Source of the DNA: Pseudomonadota bacterium
Lineage (GTDB): Bacteria; Myxococcota_A; UBA796; SXON01
Length of the DNA stretch: 34,898 nucleotides
Assembly (NCBI GenBank): GCA_030685065.1
Contig: JAUXQH010000091.1
Coordinates: forward strand, 1-34,898
Reading direction: 5' to 3'
Part shown: positions 6,835-15,222 of the stretch, in pieces
Position numbering within the stretch: the first letter of the stretch is position 1
How the letters are laid out: every line of letters begins with the position of its first letter
Translations under genes and position numbers: made by a program
Notes under the pieces: model-generated
What the model was told of the DNA's origin: nothing
What the model saw: the letters and a program-made list of their open reading frames with translations, nothing else
The model's database searches: none

Positions 6835-8307
6835 TCAGTCGTCGTCACACGCGTCGCCCACCCCATCCCCGTCCGTGTCGGTCTGATCGGGCCGCCAGAG
6901 CCCTGCCGGATCCAGCGCCGGCGCCAGATCGGTGACCGCGCCGCCCGCTTCGTCGAGGAGCCGCGCGCTGTGCCCCCAGCCGCCCCCCTGGTCGCGCACC
7001 TTGAGGAGCAGGGTGTTCCACCCGGCGATCACGTCGACGGGGGCCTGGAACTGATCGGCGTTGACGCCCTGGCAGCTCGCCACATCGAGCACCAGGGTGT
7101 CGTTCCACCACGCGAACACCCCGTCGTCCGCGCCCACGGCGAGCGTGAGCGCCCGCGCCGTGTCGCTCCAGAGGTAGACCATCGCGTAGCCTTCGCGCGG
7201 CGCGTCGACGGTCGCGTAGTCCACGTTGAAGTCGAAGGCGTCCGTCGTGAGCAGGTGGGCGCGCCACGCGATGTCGGCGCCGGTGTCCACGCCGGCCGGA
7301 TCGCCGACCGTGGGAGCGAAGTCGGCGGCGTCCTCCCCGACGCGAACCTCCTCGGCGGGGCGGCACGTGTCGGCCGAGGGATCCCCGGTGAAGGGCCCGG
7401 CGGCGAGCCACGTGCGGACGTAGCCGGTCGATCCGAGGGCCAGCACGGTGTCCGGCCCGTTGGACACGTCGGGGCAGGTGTCGTCGAGGTCGAGGACGCC
7501 GTCCCCGTCGCGGTCCGCGTCGCACGAGTCGGGCTCGCCGTCCGCGTCGAGATCGTCGCCGAGCGGCGCATCGAGGTCCGCCGACGCCACGAACGCGACG
7601 TCCAGGGTGTAGCCGGGCACGCCCCCGCCGTTGACGGCTTGGACACACACCGCCCAGTCCCCGCCCTCCACCCAGCGGGCGCCCGGCTGGTCGACCGGAT
7701 CGACCACCGCGCAGCCGTCCGCCCCGGGCGCACCCGCGGCGACACGCGAGCCGTCCGGCGCGTAGAGGGCCATCGTGAGCGCAGACCCACACGGACCCGC
7801 CTCGGTGACGCGGAGGGCGCCACACTGCGCCACGGAAAAGGACCAGCAGTCCACGTCGTCCGCGGGGAGCGCGCCGTGGCCGAGGTCCCCCAGGGGGGTC
7901 GCCTCGGCGGGAGCGTCGTTCGGCTCGACCTCGAGCGCGCCGGGCTCGACCGCGCACACGTCGCTGCAGCCGTCGCCGCCGAGGGGCCCCGTCTCCGGGG
8001 CGCCGCCGGTCTCGCCGGTGTCGCCCGAGGTGTCGCCCCCGGCGTCACCCAGAGCGCCGCCGTCGTCGCAGCCCTCGCCCGCGTCGACCACCGCGTCGCC
8101 ACAGCTCGGGAGCAGGCAGGTGGTGCGGCAGGCGTCGGGCAGCAGATCGTCGTTGTCGGCGCCGTCGTCACAGGCCTCGTCGGAGTCGAGCGTGCCGTCT
8201 CCACAACGGGCAGACGGCACCTCGGTGACCGGGGCCTCGGAGTCGGAAGCACCCCCATCGCAGGCGAGGAGGAGGGCGAGCAGGAGCGTTGGGAGGGGCG
8301 AGCGCAT
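6835..8307 (-). CDS. Lipoprotein with Myxococcus Cys-rich repeats, PPC-like domain and thrombospondin type 3 repeats
   Basis: 490 aa. MRSPLPTLLLALLLAC is a lipoprotein signal. Next come two Myxococcus cysteine-rich repeat units (CGDGTLDSDEACDDG and CGDAVVDAGEGCDDG), a Thr/Gly/Asp-rich linker, a PPC-like beta domain around DVDCWSFSVAQCGALRV, and acidic thrombospondin type 3 calcium motifs (DLDADGEPDSCDADRDGDG). A C-terminal beta domain resembling carbohydrate-binding or PA14-like modules follows (WLAAGPF to NTLLLKVRDQGGG), and a final DTDGDGVGDACDDD closes the protein. The architecture suits a calcium-stabilised surface or secreted protein. It starts 37 bp from the divergent subtilase, so the two may be co-regulated. 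A TAGACT hexamer 8 nt upstream of the ATG suggests a leaderless transcript. Confidence 0.85.
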   Translation of the reverse strand: MRSPLPTLLLALLLACDGGASDSEAPVTEVPSARCGDGTLDSDEACDDGADNDDLLPDACRTTCLLPSCGDAVVDAGEGCDDGGALGDAGGDTSGDTGETGGAPETGPLGGDGCSDVCAVEPGALEVEPNDAPAEATPLGDLGHGALPADDVDCWSFSVAQCGALRVTEAGPCGSALTMALYAPDGSRVAAGAPGADGCAVVDPVDQPGARWVEGGDWAVCVQAVNGGGVPGYTLDVAFVASADLDAPLGDDLDADGEPDSCDADRDGDGVLDLDDTCPDVSNGPDTVLALGSTGYVRTWLAAGPFTGDPSADTCRPAEEVRVGEDAADFAPTVGDPAGVDTGADIAWRAHLLTTDAFDFNVDYATVDAPREGYAMVYLWSDTARALTLAVGADDGVFAWWNDTLVLDVASCQGVNADQFQAPVDVIAGWNTLLLKVRDQGGGWGHSARLLDEAGGAVTDLAPALDPAGLWRPDQTDTDGDGVGDACDDD

Positions 8308-8315
8308 CGCGCACG

Positions 8316-8321
8316 AGTCTA
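8316..8321 (-). promoter_or_regulatory. Putative -10 box (TAGACT), leaderless type
   Basis: TAGACT ends 8 nt before the ATG at 8307; no Shine-Dalgarno present. It lies in the 37-bp divergent gap shared with the subtilase. Confidence 0.4.
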
Positions 8322-8331
8322 CGCCGTCCGG

Positions 8332-8337
8332 TATCCT
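8332..8337 (+). promoter_or_regulatory. Putative -10 box (TATCCT), leaderless type
   Basis: TATCCT ends 7 nt before the subtilase ATG at 8345. The intervening bases contain no Shine-Dalgarno. Confidence 0.35.
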
Positions 8338-8344
8338 CCCGCGC

Positions 8345-10063
8345 ATGCTCGTCCTCTGCTTCCTCTCCGGCGCGCTCGCGGATGACACGTTCTCCCCCGG
8401 CGCCGGGCTCGACCCGGTCTCGTTCGACGCGCTCGTGTCCGCCGGCACGGTGAAGGGGCGCACGGGGCGCCTGCTCGTGCGGGGGGATCGCGCGGTGGTC
8501 GCAGCCATGCCGGGTGTCGCGAGCGTCACGACGCTTCCGGGTGGGCTGCTCCGCGTCGTGCCGTCGGCCGGCACCGACGATCTGGCGCTCGCGCGCGCCC
8601 TCCACGCGCACCCCGGCGTCACCTACGCCCTCCCGGACCTCACGTTCGAGCTGGTGCCCGCCACCCTCCCCGACGACCCCTGGGTGGGCGACGAGTGGCA
8701 CCTCGAGAACACCGGCCAGTCCGGACGCACGGTCGACGTGGACATCGACGCCGAGGAGGCCTGGGCCTATGCGACGGGCGCCGGGCAGCTGATCGCGGTG
8801 CTGGACTCCGGCGTCGAGCTCGACCACCCCGATCTCTCGGTGATCGCGGGTCACGACTACATCGGCCGCGACGACGATCCGACCCCCGACGCGGCGTTGT
8901 CGTCCGCGCCGCACGGGACGGGCGCCGCCGGGATCGCGGCCGCGGTCGGGAACAACGGCTACGGCGTCGCCGGGGTCGCGTACGACGCGGACATCTACGC
9001 GATCCGCCTCATCGGCGGGGAGACCACCCTGGACGACCTGTACAACGCGTTCGCGGAAGCGGTCGACGCGGGGGCGTCGGTGCTGTCCAACTCCTGGGGC
9101 TACGGCACCTCCTGCGAGACCATCCCCGCGGACGACGTGTTCGCCGACATGTTCAACTACGCCGAGGATTACGGGCGCGGCGGGCTCGGGGCGGCCGTGG
9201 TCTTCGCGGCGGGCAACGGCGCGTGCGACATCGCCGGTGACGGCATGTTGCGCAACCGCAAGGCGGTGGTCGTCGCGGCGCTGGAGTGGAACGACGAGCG
9301 CGCCTGGTACTCGAGCTACGGCGACTCGGTCGACATCAGCGCGCCCACCTCGCTCCTCACGACCGACATGGTCAGCGGCGGCTACGGCTCCTACCAGGGC
9401 GATGACGCCTTCGCGGACGGGTTCTCCGGCACCAGCGCGGCCACGCCCGTCGTGAGCGGCGTGCTCGCGCTGATGTTCGAGGCCAACCCGCGCATCACCG
9501 CCAAACAAGCACGCGACGCGTTGTGTGACACGGCCGTGCGCAACGACGCGTCGCTCGCGGAGTGGGACGCGGACGGCCGGAGCCCCTACTACGGATGCGG
9601 TCGGATCGACGCCGGAGCGGCCCTCGCCGCGGTCGCGAACGGCGCGCCGGCGGCCCCCGTGCCGCGCCTCGTCGCCGAGACGGCCGAGCTTCCGCGCGTG
9701 CTCCTGGCCTGGGATCCCGCCGTCGACCCCGACGCGGACGCGCTGACCTACGTCGTGACGTGGTCCGTGAACGGGAGCGAGCCGGAGGACGACGACGTGG
9801 CCGGGACCCTCCTGGACCTCGCCGAAGAGGTCGAGGAGGGCGACGTCGTGACCTGGAGCGTGGCCGCCGTGGACCCGTGGGGGCTCGGCCCGTCGAGCGC
9901 GGCGGTCACGTTCACGGTGGTCGGGGCGCCCGAAGCCGCCGAGCCGGTGCCGGAAGACGAGGCGCTGGCGGGGACGTGCGGGGGCGTCGGATCGGCCGGC
10001 GCGCTCTCCGTGCTCGGAGCGCTGCTCGGCGTGGCGCGGCGGCGGCGGCGGCGGCGCGCGTAG
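8345..10063 (+). CDS. Secreted subtilisin-like serine protease (S8) with MYXO-CTERM-like anchor
   Basis: 572 aa. A short signal peptide (MLVLCFLSGALA) is followed by a propeptide-like region up to about residue 110. The S8 catalytic domain shows Asp154 (AVLDSGV), His190 (SAPHGTG), the oxyanion Asn291 (FAAGNG) and Ser364 (GFSGTSAATP). After it come a fibronectin-like segment (VLLAWDPAVDPDADALTYVVTWSV) and an acidic linker. The C-terminus has a Cys in GTCGG, a hydrophobic stretch, then an unbroken Arg run: the MYXO-CTERM layout, in which the tail is recognised by a rhombosortase-like or myxosortase enzyme and the protein is held at or released from the surface. Its stop codon directly abuts the stop of the convergent YceI-like gene, with no spacer. 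Confidence 0.93.
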   Translation: MLVLCFLSGALADDTFSPGAGLDPVSFDALVSAGTVKGRTGRLLVRGDRAVVAAMPGVASVTTLPGGLLRVVPSAGTDDLALARALHAHPGVTYALPDLTFELVPATLPDDPWVGDEWHLENTGQSGRTVDVDIDAEEAWAYATGAGQLIAVLDSGVELDHPDLSVIAGHDYIGRDDDPTPDAALSSAPHGTGAAGIAAAVGNNGYGVAGVAYDADIYAIRLIGGETTLDDLYNAFAEAVDAGASVLSNSWGYGTSCETIPADDVFADMFNYAEDYGRGGLGAAVVFAAGNGACDIAGDGMLRNRKAVVVAALEWNDERAWYSSYGDSVDISAPTSLLTTDMVSGGYGSYQGDDAFADGFSGTSAATPVVSGVLALMFEANPRITAKQARDALCDTAVRNDASLAEWDADGRSPYYGCGRIDAGAALAAVANGAPAAPVPRLVAETAELPRVLLAWDPAVDPDADALTYVVTWSVNGSEPEDDDVAGTLLDLAEEVEEGDVVTWSVAAVDPWGLGPSSAAVTFTVVGAPEAAEPVPEDEALAGTCGGVGSAGALSVLGALLGVARRRRRRRA

Positions 10064-10633
10064 TCAGCCCTTGGCCACCCACGTGGTCTCCGCCCCCCGC
10101 AGCGCGTCGAGGGCGAGGGCCCACCCGAGGTAGAGCTGGATCCGCCAGCGGTCCTGCAACCGGATGGCGCCGGCGAGCGTCCGATAGGGCGCGATGCCCC
10201 ATCGGGAGGGCACGATCACGGTGTTGACGCGTAGGACGCCCGGGATGCGGCCGATGGGGATCTCCTCGTCGACGGCGCGGCCATTCATCGTGATGCGCGC
10301 GCGCAGCGCTGGTCCCAGCGGGTCGGCCCAGGACAGGGCCCCTTCCACCGTGACGGTCGGATGCTGGGCGGCGTGCAGGATCTCGTCGGTGATCCGCCCG
10401 CGGATGGCGAGCTTGTCCGCGTCGGAGATCGCGCTCGCGTCGACCTGGTCGCCCGTGGCCGCGCCGTCCACGCGAACCGAGCCCACGTCGAACGAGGCGG
10501 TGACGCGGTCGCCCCGGAGCGTGACCTCGAAGCGGGTCACGGAGACGCGCAGATCGTGGCCGAACCGCGCGAGGAAGCCCTCCTTGTAGACGTAGACGTG
10601 CAGCGCGGGGGTCATGTCATCGGGGTAGCCCAT
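10064..10633 (-). CDS. YceI-like lipocalin-fold protein
   Basis: About 189 aa. The C-terminal two thirds follow the YceI pattern: a beta-rich domain with RFEVTLRGDRVTASFDVGSVRV, a DADKLAIRGRITDEIL helix segment, HPTVTVEGA, and late strands ending ALRARITMNGR. YceI proteins bind isoprenoid-like or amide lipids in a hydrophobic barrel. No signal peptide is visible, so this copy is probably cytoplasmic. Start may be ATG 10633 or ATG 10615 (MTPALHVYVYKEG); neither has a strong ribosome binding site. It lies 14 bp after the kinase-FGE gene, so it is likely co-transcribed and perhaps translationally linked. Exact ligand unknown. Confidence 0.8.
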   Translation of the reverse strand: MGYPDDMTPALHVYVYKEGFLARFGHDLRVSVTRFEVTLRGDRVTASFDVGSVRVDGAATGDQVDASAISDADKLAIRGRITDEILHAAQHPTVTVEGALSWADPLGPALRARITMNGRAVDEEIPIGRIPGVLRVNTVIVPSRWGIAPYRTLAGAIRLQDRWRIQLYLGWALALDALRGAETTWVAKG

Positions 10634-10647
10634 GGGAGCCGGTGGGG

Positions 10648-12600
10648 TCAATCCGGAAAGACGCACCGGAACGAGTAGGTCGGAGACACCCGAAGCGCAT
10701 GATCGCGGCGCCGGGCTCCCCCGTCGATCCGTCCCCCGGCGTCGCCCCCCTCGTCCAACCCGCCGCCCCGGAGCACCCGATCGGATCCCCCTTCGCCGGT
10801 GGGCGCGTCGGTCCACTCCCAGGCGTGGGCGACGAGGCCGACCGCGTTCGGGGCGCTCGCGCCGCGTTCCCATTCGGCCTCCGTGGGCAGGCGTCCTCCC
10901 GCCCACCTGCACCACGACGACGCCTGCTCCCAGGTGACCCCGACCGCGGGCTGGCGCTCACCGGCGAGGAGGTGGAACTCGTCGCCCTTGGCCCCGACGC
11001 CCAGCTGCCAGGGCGAGCCGGGCGCGCTCCATGCCAGCGGGTCGCACGCGCCGGTCCCGACGCAGGCCGCGTACTCGCCGTTGGTGACCTCGGTGCGCAT
11101 GATCCGAAACGCTCGGCCCGCGCCGGGTGCACCCGCGCCAACCGCTCCGGTCGGGGCACCGGTGAGGACCCGCACCGTCCGCGTGGTGCGCAGGTTCGGG
11201 GGCCCCTTCGCGGGCTCCCGGGAAACCTCGACCGGCCAGGCGATGACCAGCGCGACAAAGGCGAGGAGCGGCCCGAAGCGCCCAGGGTAGAGCCGGCGCG
11301 GCGCGGCGATCGGGGGCCCCCGGTTCGCCCGGGTCCGGGCCTCCCACCCCTGCCACGACGGGGCGGTCACGATGAGCGAGCCCACCTCCGGGAGCACCAC
11401 CCGACGCGCCCCGTGCGCGGGATCGACCACCGTCCGCTCGATGCGCAGGGGGGGCGGAGCCGCGGGGGACGCCCGCGCGCGCCGCGCCACGCCCAGGTAT
11501 CGCACGATCCCCTCGAGCTCGTCGGCCAGCTCGGCGGCCCGCCAGTAGCGATGCGGCGGCGACGGCGTGGCGTGGGGCGACGTGCCCCGCTCGAGCACGG
11601 CGGCGAGCGCCGCGTGCGCCGCCATCAGGCCCTCCTCCCCGTACACCTGGGCGTCCCCGAGGGCGGCGATGCCGCGCCAGAGCTGCTCGCGATCCGCCCG
11701 GCCGAAGCGCGACGAGGCGGAAGGCTCGATCACGTCCACGACCCGCGCCCCCTCTCGCGCGTTGAAGAGGGCCTCGATGGCCTCCGCGCGCGCCGCCGGG
11801 CGGGCGACCACCATCTGGGTCATCCGCCGGAGGATCTCGCACCCGCGCGGCTGGAGCCGCGAGCCCGGATCCGCCTGGAAGGACGGCCGCGAGCCGCACA
11901 CCCAGTGGTACACCATCACGCACGCCGCGTAGGTGTCCCACGTGGGGTTCGGCTCCGCCATGCCCGGAAACATCTGGTCCGGCGGCGCCCAATGCGGCGA
12001 TCCGAACACGCCGAGCTCGCGGGGGGCACGCCCCCCGTCCACGAGCAGGGATCCGCCGAGATCGGCGAGGCGCACCTTGCCCGTCGCGTCGACCAGCACG
12101 TTCTCGGGCTTGAGGTCCCGGTGCACGAGCTGCCCCGGCTCGCCCGGACCGGCGAGCTCGGCGAGGTGGAGCGTCGCGAGGGCCCGCGCCAGCTCGACCC
12201 CGACGAGGAGCACGCCCTCGATGGCACGCTGCGGATCCGCGGCAATGCGCGCGCGCACCAGCGCGTCCACGTCGCGAGGCAGGCGCGGGAGGACGAGGCC
12301 GGGCCGGCCCTCCCAGAGCACGTGATCCATGCAGGGAACGGTGCACACCGTACCGCCCAGCGCGAGCGCCTCGAGGTAGCGGCCCTCGGCCTCGAGGGCC
12401 TCGATCGCCCCACGCTGGGGCCGCGCGATCTTGATGGCGACGGCAAACCCATCGTCCCGCACGCCCGGCCACACCTCGGCCTGGGCGCCGGCTCCGATGG
12501 GCTCGCGGCCAACCGTATACCGGCCGCCATAGCGCCCGGTGAGGACGCCGATGGGAGAGGAGGGTTCGGCATCCGAAGGGGGGCAGAGCGTCGGTTCCAC
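10648..12600 (-). CDS. Ser/Thr protein kinase fused to a formylglycine-generating-enzyme-like (FGE-sulfatase) domain
   Basis: 650 aa, GTG start. Kinase domain about 28-290: Gly-rich loop GAGAQAEVW (36-44), Lys57 in AIKIA, catalytic HRDLKPEN (160-167) with Asp162, and DLG instead of DFG (180-182). A Pro/Ala-rich stretch follows, then one membrane segment around 442-460 (LLAFVALVIAW). From about 495 to the end is an FGE-sulfatase/SUMF-like domain: IMRTEVTNGEYAACV, PAVGVTWEQASSWC, GGRLPTEAEWERGA, AWEWTDAP and RVSPTYSFRCV. Such fusions are common in Myxococcota and are thought to be transmembrane sensor kinases with an outer ligand-binding FGE fold. The domain is shorter than true FGE, so enzymatic formylglycine formation is unlikely. 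TAAAGT lies 6 nt upstream of the GTG. Confidence 0.9.
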   Translation of the reverse strand: MEPTLCPPSDAEPSSPIGVLTGRYGGRYTVGREPIGAGAQAEVWPGVRDDGFAVAIKIARPQRGAIEALEAEGRYLEALALGGTVCTVPCMDHVLWEGRPGLVLPRLPRDVDALVRARIAADPQRAIEGVLLVGVELARALATLHLAELAGPGEPGQLVHRDLKPENVLVDATGKVRLADLGGSLLVDGGRAPRELGVFGSPHWAPPDQMFPGMAEPNPTWDTYAACVMVYHWVCGSRPSFQADPGSRLQPRGCEILRRMTQMVVARPAARAEAIEALFNAREGARVVDVIEPSASSRFGRADREQLWRGIAALGDAQVYGEEGLMAAHAALAAVLERGTSPHATPSPPHRYWRAAELADELEGIVRYLGVARRARASPAAPPPLRIERTVVDPAHGARRVVLPEVGSLIVTAPSWQGWEARTRANRGPPIAAPRRLYPGRFGPLLAFVALVIAWPVEVSREPAKGPPNLRTTRTVRVLTGAPTGAVGAGAPGAGRAFRIMRTEVTNGEYAACVGTGACDPLAWSAPGSPWQLGVGAKGDEFHLLAGERQPAVGVTWEQASSWCRWAGGRLPTEAEWERGASAPNAVGLVAHAWEWTDAPTGEGGSDRVLRGGGLDEGGDAGGRIDGGARRRDHALRVSPTYSFRCVFPD

Positions 12601-12606
12601 ACCGAA

Positions 12607-12612
12607 ACTTTA
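12607..12612 (-). promoter_or_regulatory. Putative -10 box (TAAAGT), leaderless type
   Basis: TAAAGT ends 6 nt before the GTG at 12600, in a locally A+T-rich gap (12601-12700). A second hexamer, TAGAAT, sits further upstream at 12648-12653 and is an alternative. Confidence 0.4.
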
Positions 12613-12700
12613 CGCACCCCGCGGGAATCATCTTTCGCTTAACAATGATTCTATGCCGATTTTAGACGAACGCCACGGGTGGCGGCGGCGCCAGCCGTGC

Positions 12701-13573
12701 CTACGTCCACGCCGTCGGACGCTCCTTCAGGCGGCCGAGCCCCGCGGTGTCGCACCAGGCGTGGAAGCGGGCACGCGGCGCCCCGCGCCACCGGAGGTCG
12801 TCGAGGGACTCCTCGAGCGGCACGTCGTGCACGAGCGTGGCGAGCTCCTTGTACAGGAGCGCCTCCTGCCGGTTGGCGTTGAGGGTGGCGCAGAGCTTGT
12901 CGGCGCCGCGCACCTTCACGTCCCACGCCGACGGGATGGTGGGGATGGCGTCGATGCGGCCCCAGCGGGCGAGCACGGTCGAGGCGGACTTGTCTCCCCA
13001 GCCCGGCAAGCCGGGGATGCCGTCCGCGTCATCCCCGATGAGGCCGAGCAGGTCGGGGATGCTGGCGGGCTCCACCCCACGCGTGGCCCGGAGCATGGCG
13101 GCGTCGATGACACGCTCACGGATACGGTCGACCTGGGTGACGCCGGGCCAGGCGAGGCACTGGCCCAGGTCCTTGTCGGGAGAGAGGATCCGCACGGCGA
13201 CCTCGCGGCCCCAGCGCCACGCCGCTGTCGCCATCGCGTCGTCCGCCTCCCAGCGATCCATCGACCACACCGTGATGCCGAGCGCGCGCGTGGCCTCCTC
13301 CGCGTCGTCGAACTGGGCGCGCAGGATGGGATCGACCCCGACGTCGGACTTGTAGTCGGGGAACAGATCGTTGCGGAACGAGCGGATCGGGTTGTCGAAG
13401 GCGACGGCGATGTGCGTGACCTGCTCCTTGTTGTCGGAGAGCAGGGCGAGCAACGACGAGACGAGGCCGCTGGTGGCCTTGAACGGCTTGCCATCGGGGC
13501 GCGTGTGCTCCGGCCGCTTGGAGAAGTGGGCGCGGAAGATCTCGAAGGTGCCGTCGACGACGTGGAGGGTCAT
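12701..13573 (-). CDS. Stand-alone 5'-3' exonuclease (PIN/FEN superfamily, PolI N-terminal-like)
   Basis: 290 aa, the size of the isolated 5'-nuclease domain of DNA polymerase I. Metal-binding acidic clusters appear in the expected order: VVDGTFEIFRAHF at the N-terminus, AFDNP with RNDLFPDYKSD, WEADDAMAT, LSPDKDLGQC, and the H2TH region LLGLIGDDADGIPGLPGWGDKSA. It should bind flapped or nicked DNA and remove 5' ends, for example RNA primers. No polymerase domain follows. The start at 13573 has a clear AGGAG 5 nt upstream; the frame continues upstream without homology. Divergent from the 13699 gene. A second, full-length PolI elsewhere in the genome would be expected. Confidence 0.9.
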   Translation of the reverse strand: MTLHVVDGTFEIFRAHFSKRPEHTRPDGKPFKATSGLVSSLLALLSDNKEQVTHIAVAFDNPIRSFRNDLFPDYKSDVGVDPILRAQFDDAEEATRALGITVWSMDRWEADDAMATAAWRWGREVAVRILSPDKDLGQCLAWPGVTQVDRIRERVIDAAMLRATRGVEPASIPDLLGLIGDDADGIPGLPGWGDKSASTVLARWGRIDAIPTIPSAWDVKVRGADKLCATLNANRQEALLYKELATLVHDVPLEESLDDLRWRGAPRARFHAWCDTAGLGRLKERPTAWT

Positions 13574-13601
13574 GCGCTCCTTTATCCGCCGGGAAGCTCG
13601 A

Positions 13602-13626
13602 CGCGAAGGGCGTGCCCTCCTTCGCG
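13602..13626. promoter_or_regulatory. Perfect inverted repeat between divergent genes
   Basis: CGCGAAGG (13602-13609) and CCTTCGCG (13619-13626) are a perfect 8-bp inverted pair with a 9-nt spacer. The site lies in the 125-bp gap between the exonuclease start (13573) and the start at 13699. Operator for a dimeric regulator or a stem-loop; function unproven. Confidence 0.5.
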
Positions 13627-13698
13627 CGAACTCTGCGGGTCGGCTCACGTTACGAGGGGGGGGCCCGATCATGGGCGACCAGGAACCAGGGGGAGCCG

Positions 13699-15144
13699 AT
13701 GGGGTGGACGCTCGCGGGGCCCGCGGTGGAGATCCACGCGTCGGTAGGCGCGCCGCTCCAGGCCACGTCGACCAGCACGGTGCGGCTCGGCCCCCGGGAC
13801 CTCGACGGCGGCGCCGCGCGGCTACGAATGTTCGGCGTGGACGACGTGGCGCTCGGCCGCGCCCTGCCCGATCGCCGCGCCTGGGGCCGCCTCGTGGGGC
13901 CCAACCCGTGCGGAATGAAGGAACGCGTCATCACGTACCTCGACTCGGGCGTCGCGTCGGGGATGCGGCGCCTGCTCGCGCCGTTCCGGTTCGCCATCGG
14001 CGCTCCCGGCGGGGCGCCCCTCTCGTCCACGTGCGTGCCGTCCCAACGCCGGGCGGTGGCGTGGCCCCAGCAGCCGCGGGAGGGCAACTCGGAGACCCGC
14101 ACGGGCGGCCTCCAGACGCCCTCGGTCGACGTGACCTACAAGGACGTGTCGGTCCTCCGGTTGCCCGACCAGACCTGGCTGATGGTGTTGGCCCGCTACC
14201 GGATCCTCGCCGCGGACCCGCCGCTGCCGGCCTTCCCCGGCGGTTCGATCGGCGACGTGATCGCGTGGCGCGCCCTCGATCCCGCGTTCACCCAGGGGCT
14301 GACCGGCCCCCACTGGCTGGTCGACGGGCGGGATGCCCTCCCCGACGAGGCCCGCCCTGCCTGGCTCGGCGTGCCCGCGGCCATCGTCACCGGCGAGGGC
14401 GAGGGCCTCCGCGTCGATGTGTACTACGTGGTGGAGCCCGACGAGCCCGCCCCGCGGCAGGGGCCCGACCCCGCCCGCCTGGCCTCCGGCGTGGCCGTGA
14501 AGCGCTTCGCCTGGGACACGCTGCTCGGCCACCTCGTCGCCCCCGCTCCCCCCGAAGTGCAGGCTCCCGGCGCGCTCCCCGGCGAGCTCCTGGGCCGCCT
14601 GCGCGTGTGGGCCGCATCGGGCGGCGAGGGCGAGGCGAGGCCCCTCGAAACGGCCTACGACGGCGCCGACGTGCGGCTCGTCGACCCCGCGCCGTTCGCC
14701 TGCGCGGATCGCCCCTCGCTGTTTCTCGCGGCCATCAACGCGACGGGCCCCTTCGCGGAAGGGGGGGCCTGGGGCGGGCACGGGGTGTGGCGCGCGGCCG
14801 GCCTCCCGACCGGTGCGTCGATCTGCTCCGTTCCCGATGTCCCCGGTGCGTGCACCCCCACCCCTACCGTCGAGGGGCGAGACTTCGTCGTCTCCGCGGG
14901 CGGAGCGGGGAGCCCCGGGGGCTCGCCCGATCGGCTCGTCGTCTCCGGCGGGTCGGGCATCTACGTCGACCCCGACCCCGTCCGGCTGCCCGGGGGCGGG
15001 GTGCGGGTCGCGGTGGGGAGCCTCGGCGCGGCGCGCCGTCCGCGGGCACCGGACGATGGAAACCCGGGGCCGGAGGGGCTGACCTGGGTCGCCGGAGCGC
15101 CGAAGGACGCCTGCCGCCCGTGGACCGACGCGTGGCGACGATGA
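13699..15144 (+). CDS. Unrecognised 481-aa protein, possibly beta-propeller
   Basis: The ATG at 13699 is preceded by a G-rich ribosome binding site (GGGGGAG). I do not recognise the family. The sequence is rich in short beta-like segments around aromatic and Asp motifs, such as DVTYKDVSVLRLPDQTWLM, PHWLVDGRD, and GSGIYVDPDPVRLPGGGVRV. That rhythm resembles five-bladed propeller glycosidase-like proteins, but this is only a resemblance. Paired cysteines (SICSVPDVPGACTP) would suit an exported protein, yet no signal peptide is visible at this start. It precedes the DsbD-N-like gene by 78 bp on the same strand. Confidence is high that it is a gene, low for any function. Confidence 0.75.
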   Translation: MGWTLAGPAVEIHASVGAPLQATSTSTVRLGPRDLDGGAARLRMFGVDDVALGRALPDRRAWGRLVGPNPCGMKERVITYLDSGVASGMRRLLAPFRFAIGAPGGAPLSSTCVPSQRRAVAWPQQPREGNSETRTGGLQTPSVDVTYKDVSVLRLPDQTWLMVLARYRILAADPPLPAFPGGSIGDVIAWRALDPAFTQGLTGPHWLVDGRDALPDEARPAWLGVPAAIVTGEGEGLRVDVYYVVEPDEPAPRQGPDPARLASGVAVKRFAWDTLLGHLVAPAPPEVQAPGALPGELLGRLRVWAASGGEGEARPLETAYDGADVRLVDPAPFACADRPSLFLAAINATGPFAEGGAWGGHGVWRAAGLPTGASICSVPDVPGACTPTPTVEGRDFVVSAGGAGSPGGSPDRLVVSGGSGIYVDPDPVRLPGGGVRVAVGSLGAARRPRAPDDGNPGPEGLTWVAGAPKDACRPWTDAWRR

Positions 15145-15209
15145 GGCTGGCTGTGCCTGCGCCGTGTCACCCTATGTCCTCGTGCGCGGCCGGACGTGCA
15201 CGAGGCGCC

Positions 15210-15215
15210 TACGTT
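15210..15215 (+). promoter_or_regulatory. Putative -10 box (TACGTT), leaderless type
   Basis: TACGTT ends 7 nt before the ATG at 15223, which favours that start over the GTG at 15196 for the DsbD-N-like gene. Confidence 0.3.
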
Positions 15216-15222
15216 CGGGGGA

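Noticed and set aside
6970..8385. Long plus-strand open frame opposite the calcium-repeat lipoprotein
   Set aside because: Same reason; the minus strand has signal peptide, cysteine-rich and calcium repeats.
10063..10066. Read-through fusion of subtilase and YceI-like genes
   Set aside because: They are convergent genes whose stops simply abut (TAG 10061-10063, TGA on the other strand 10066-10064).
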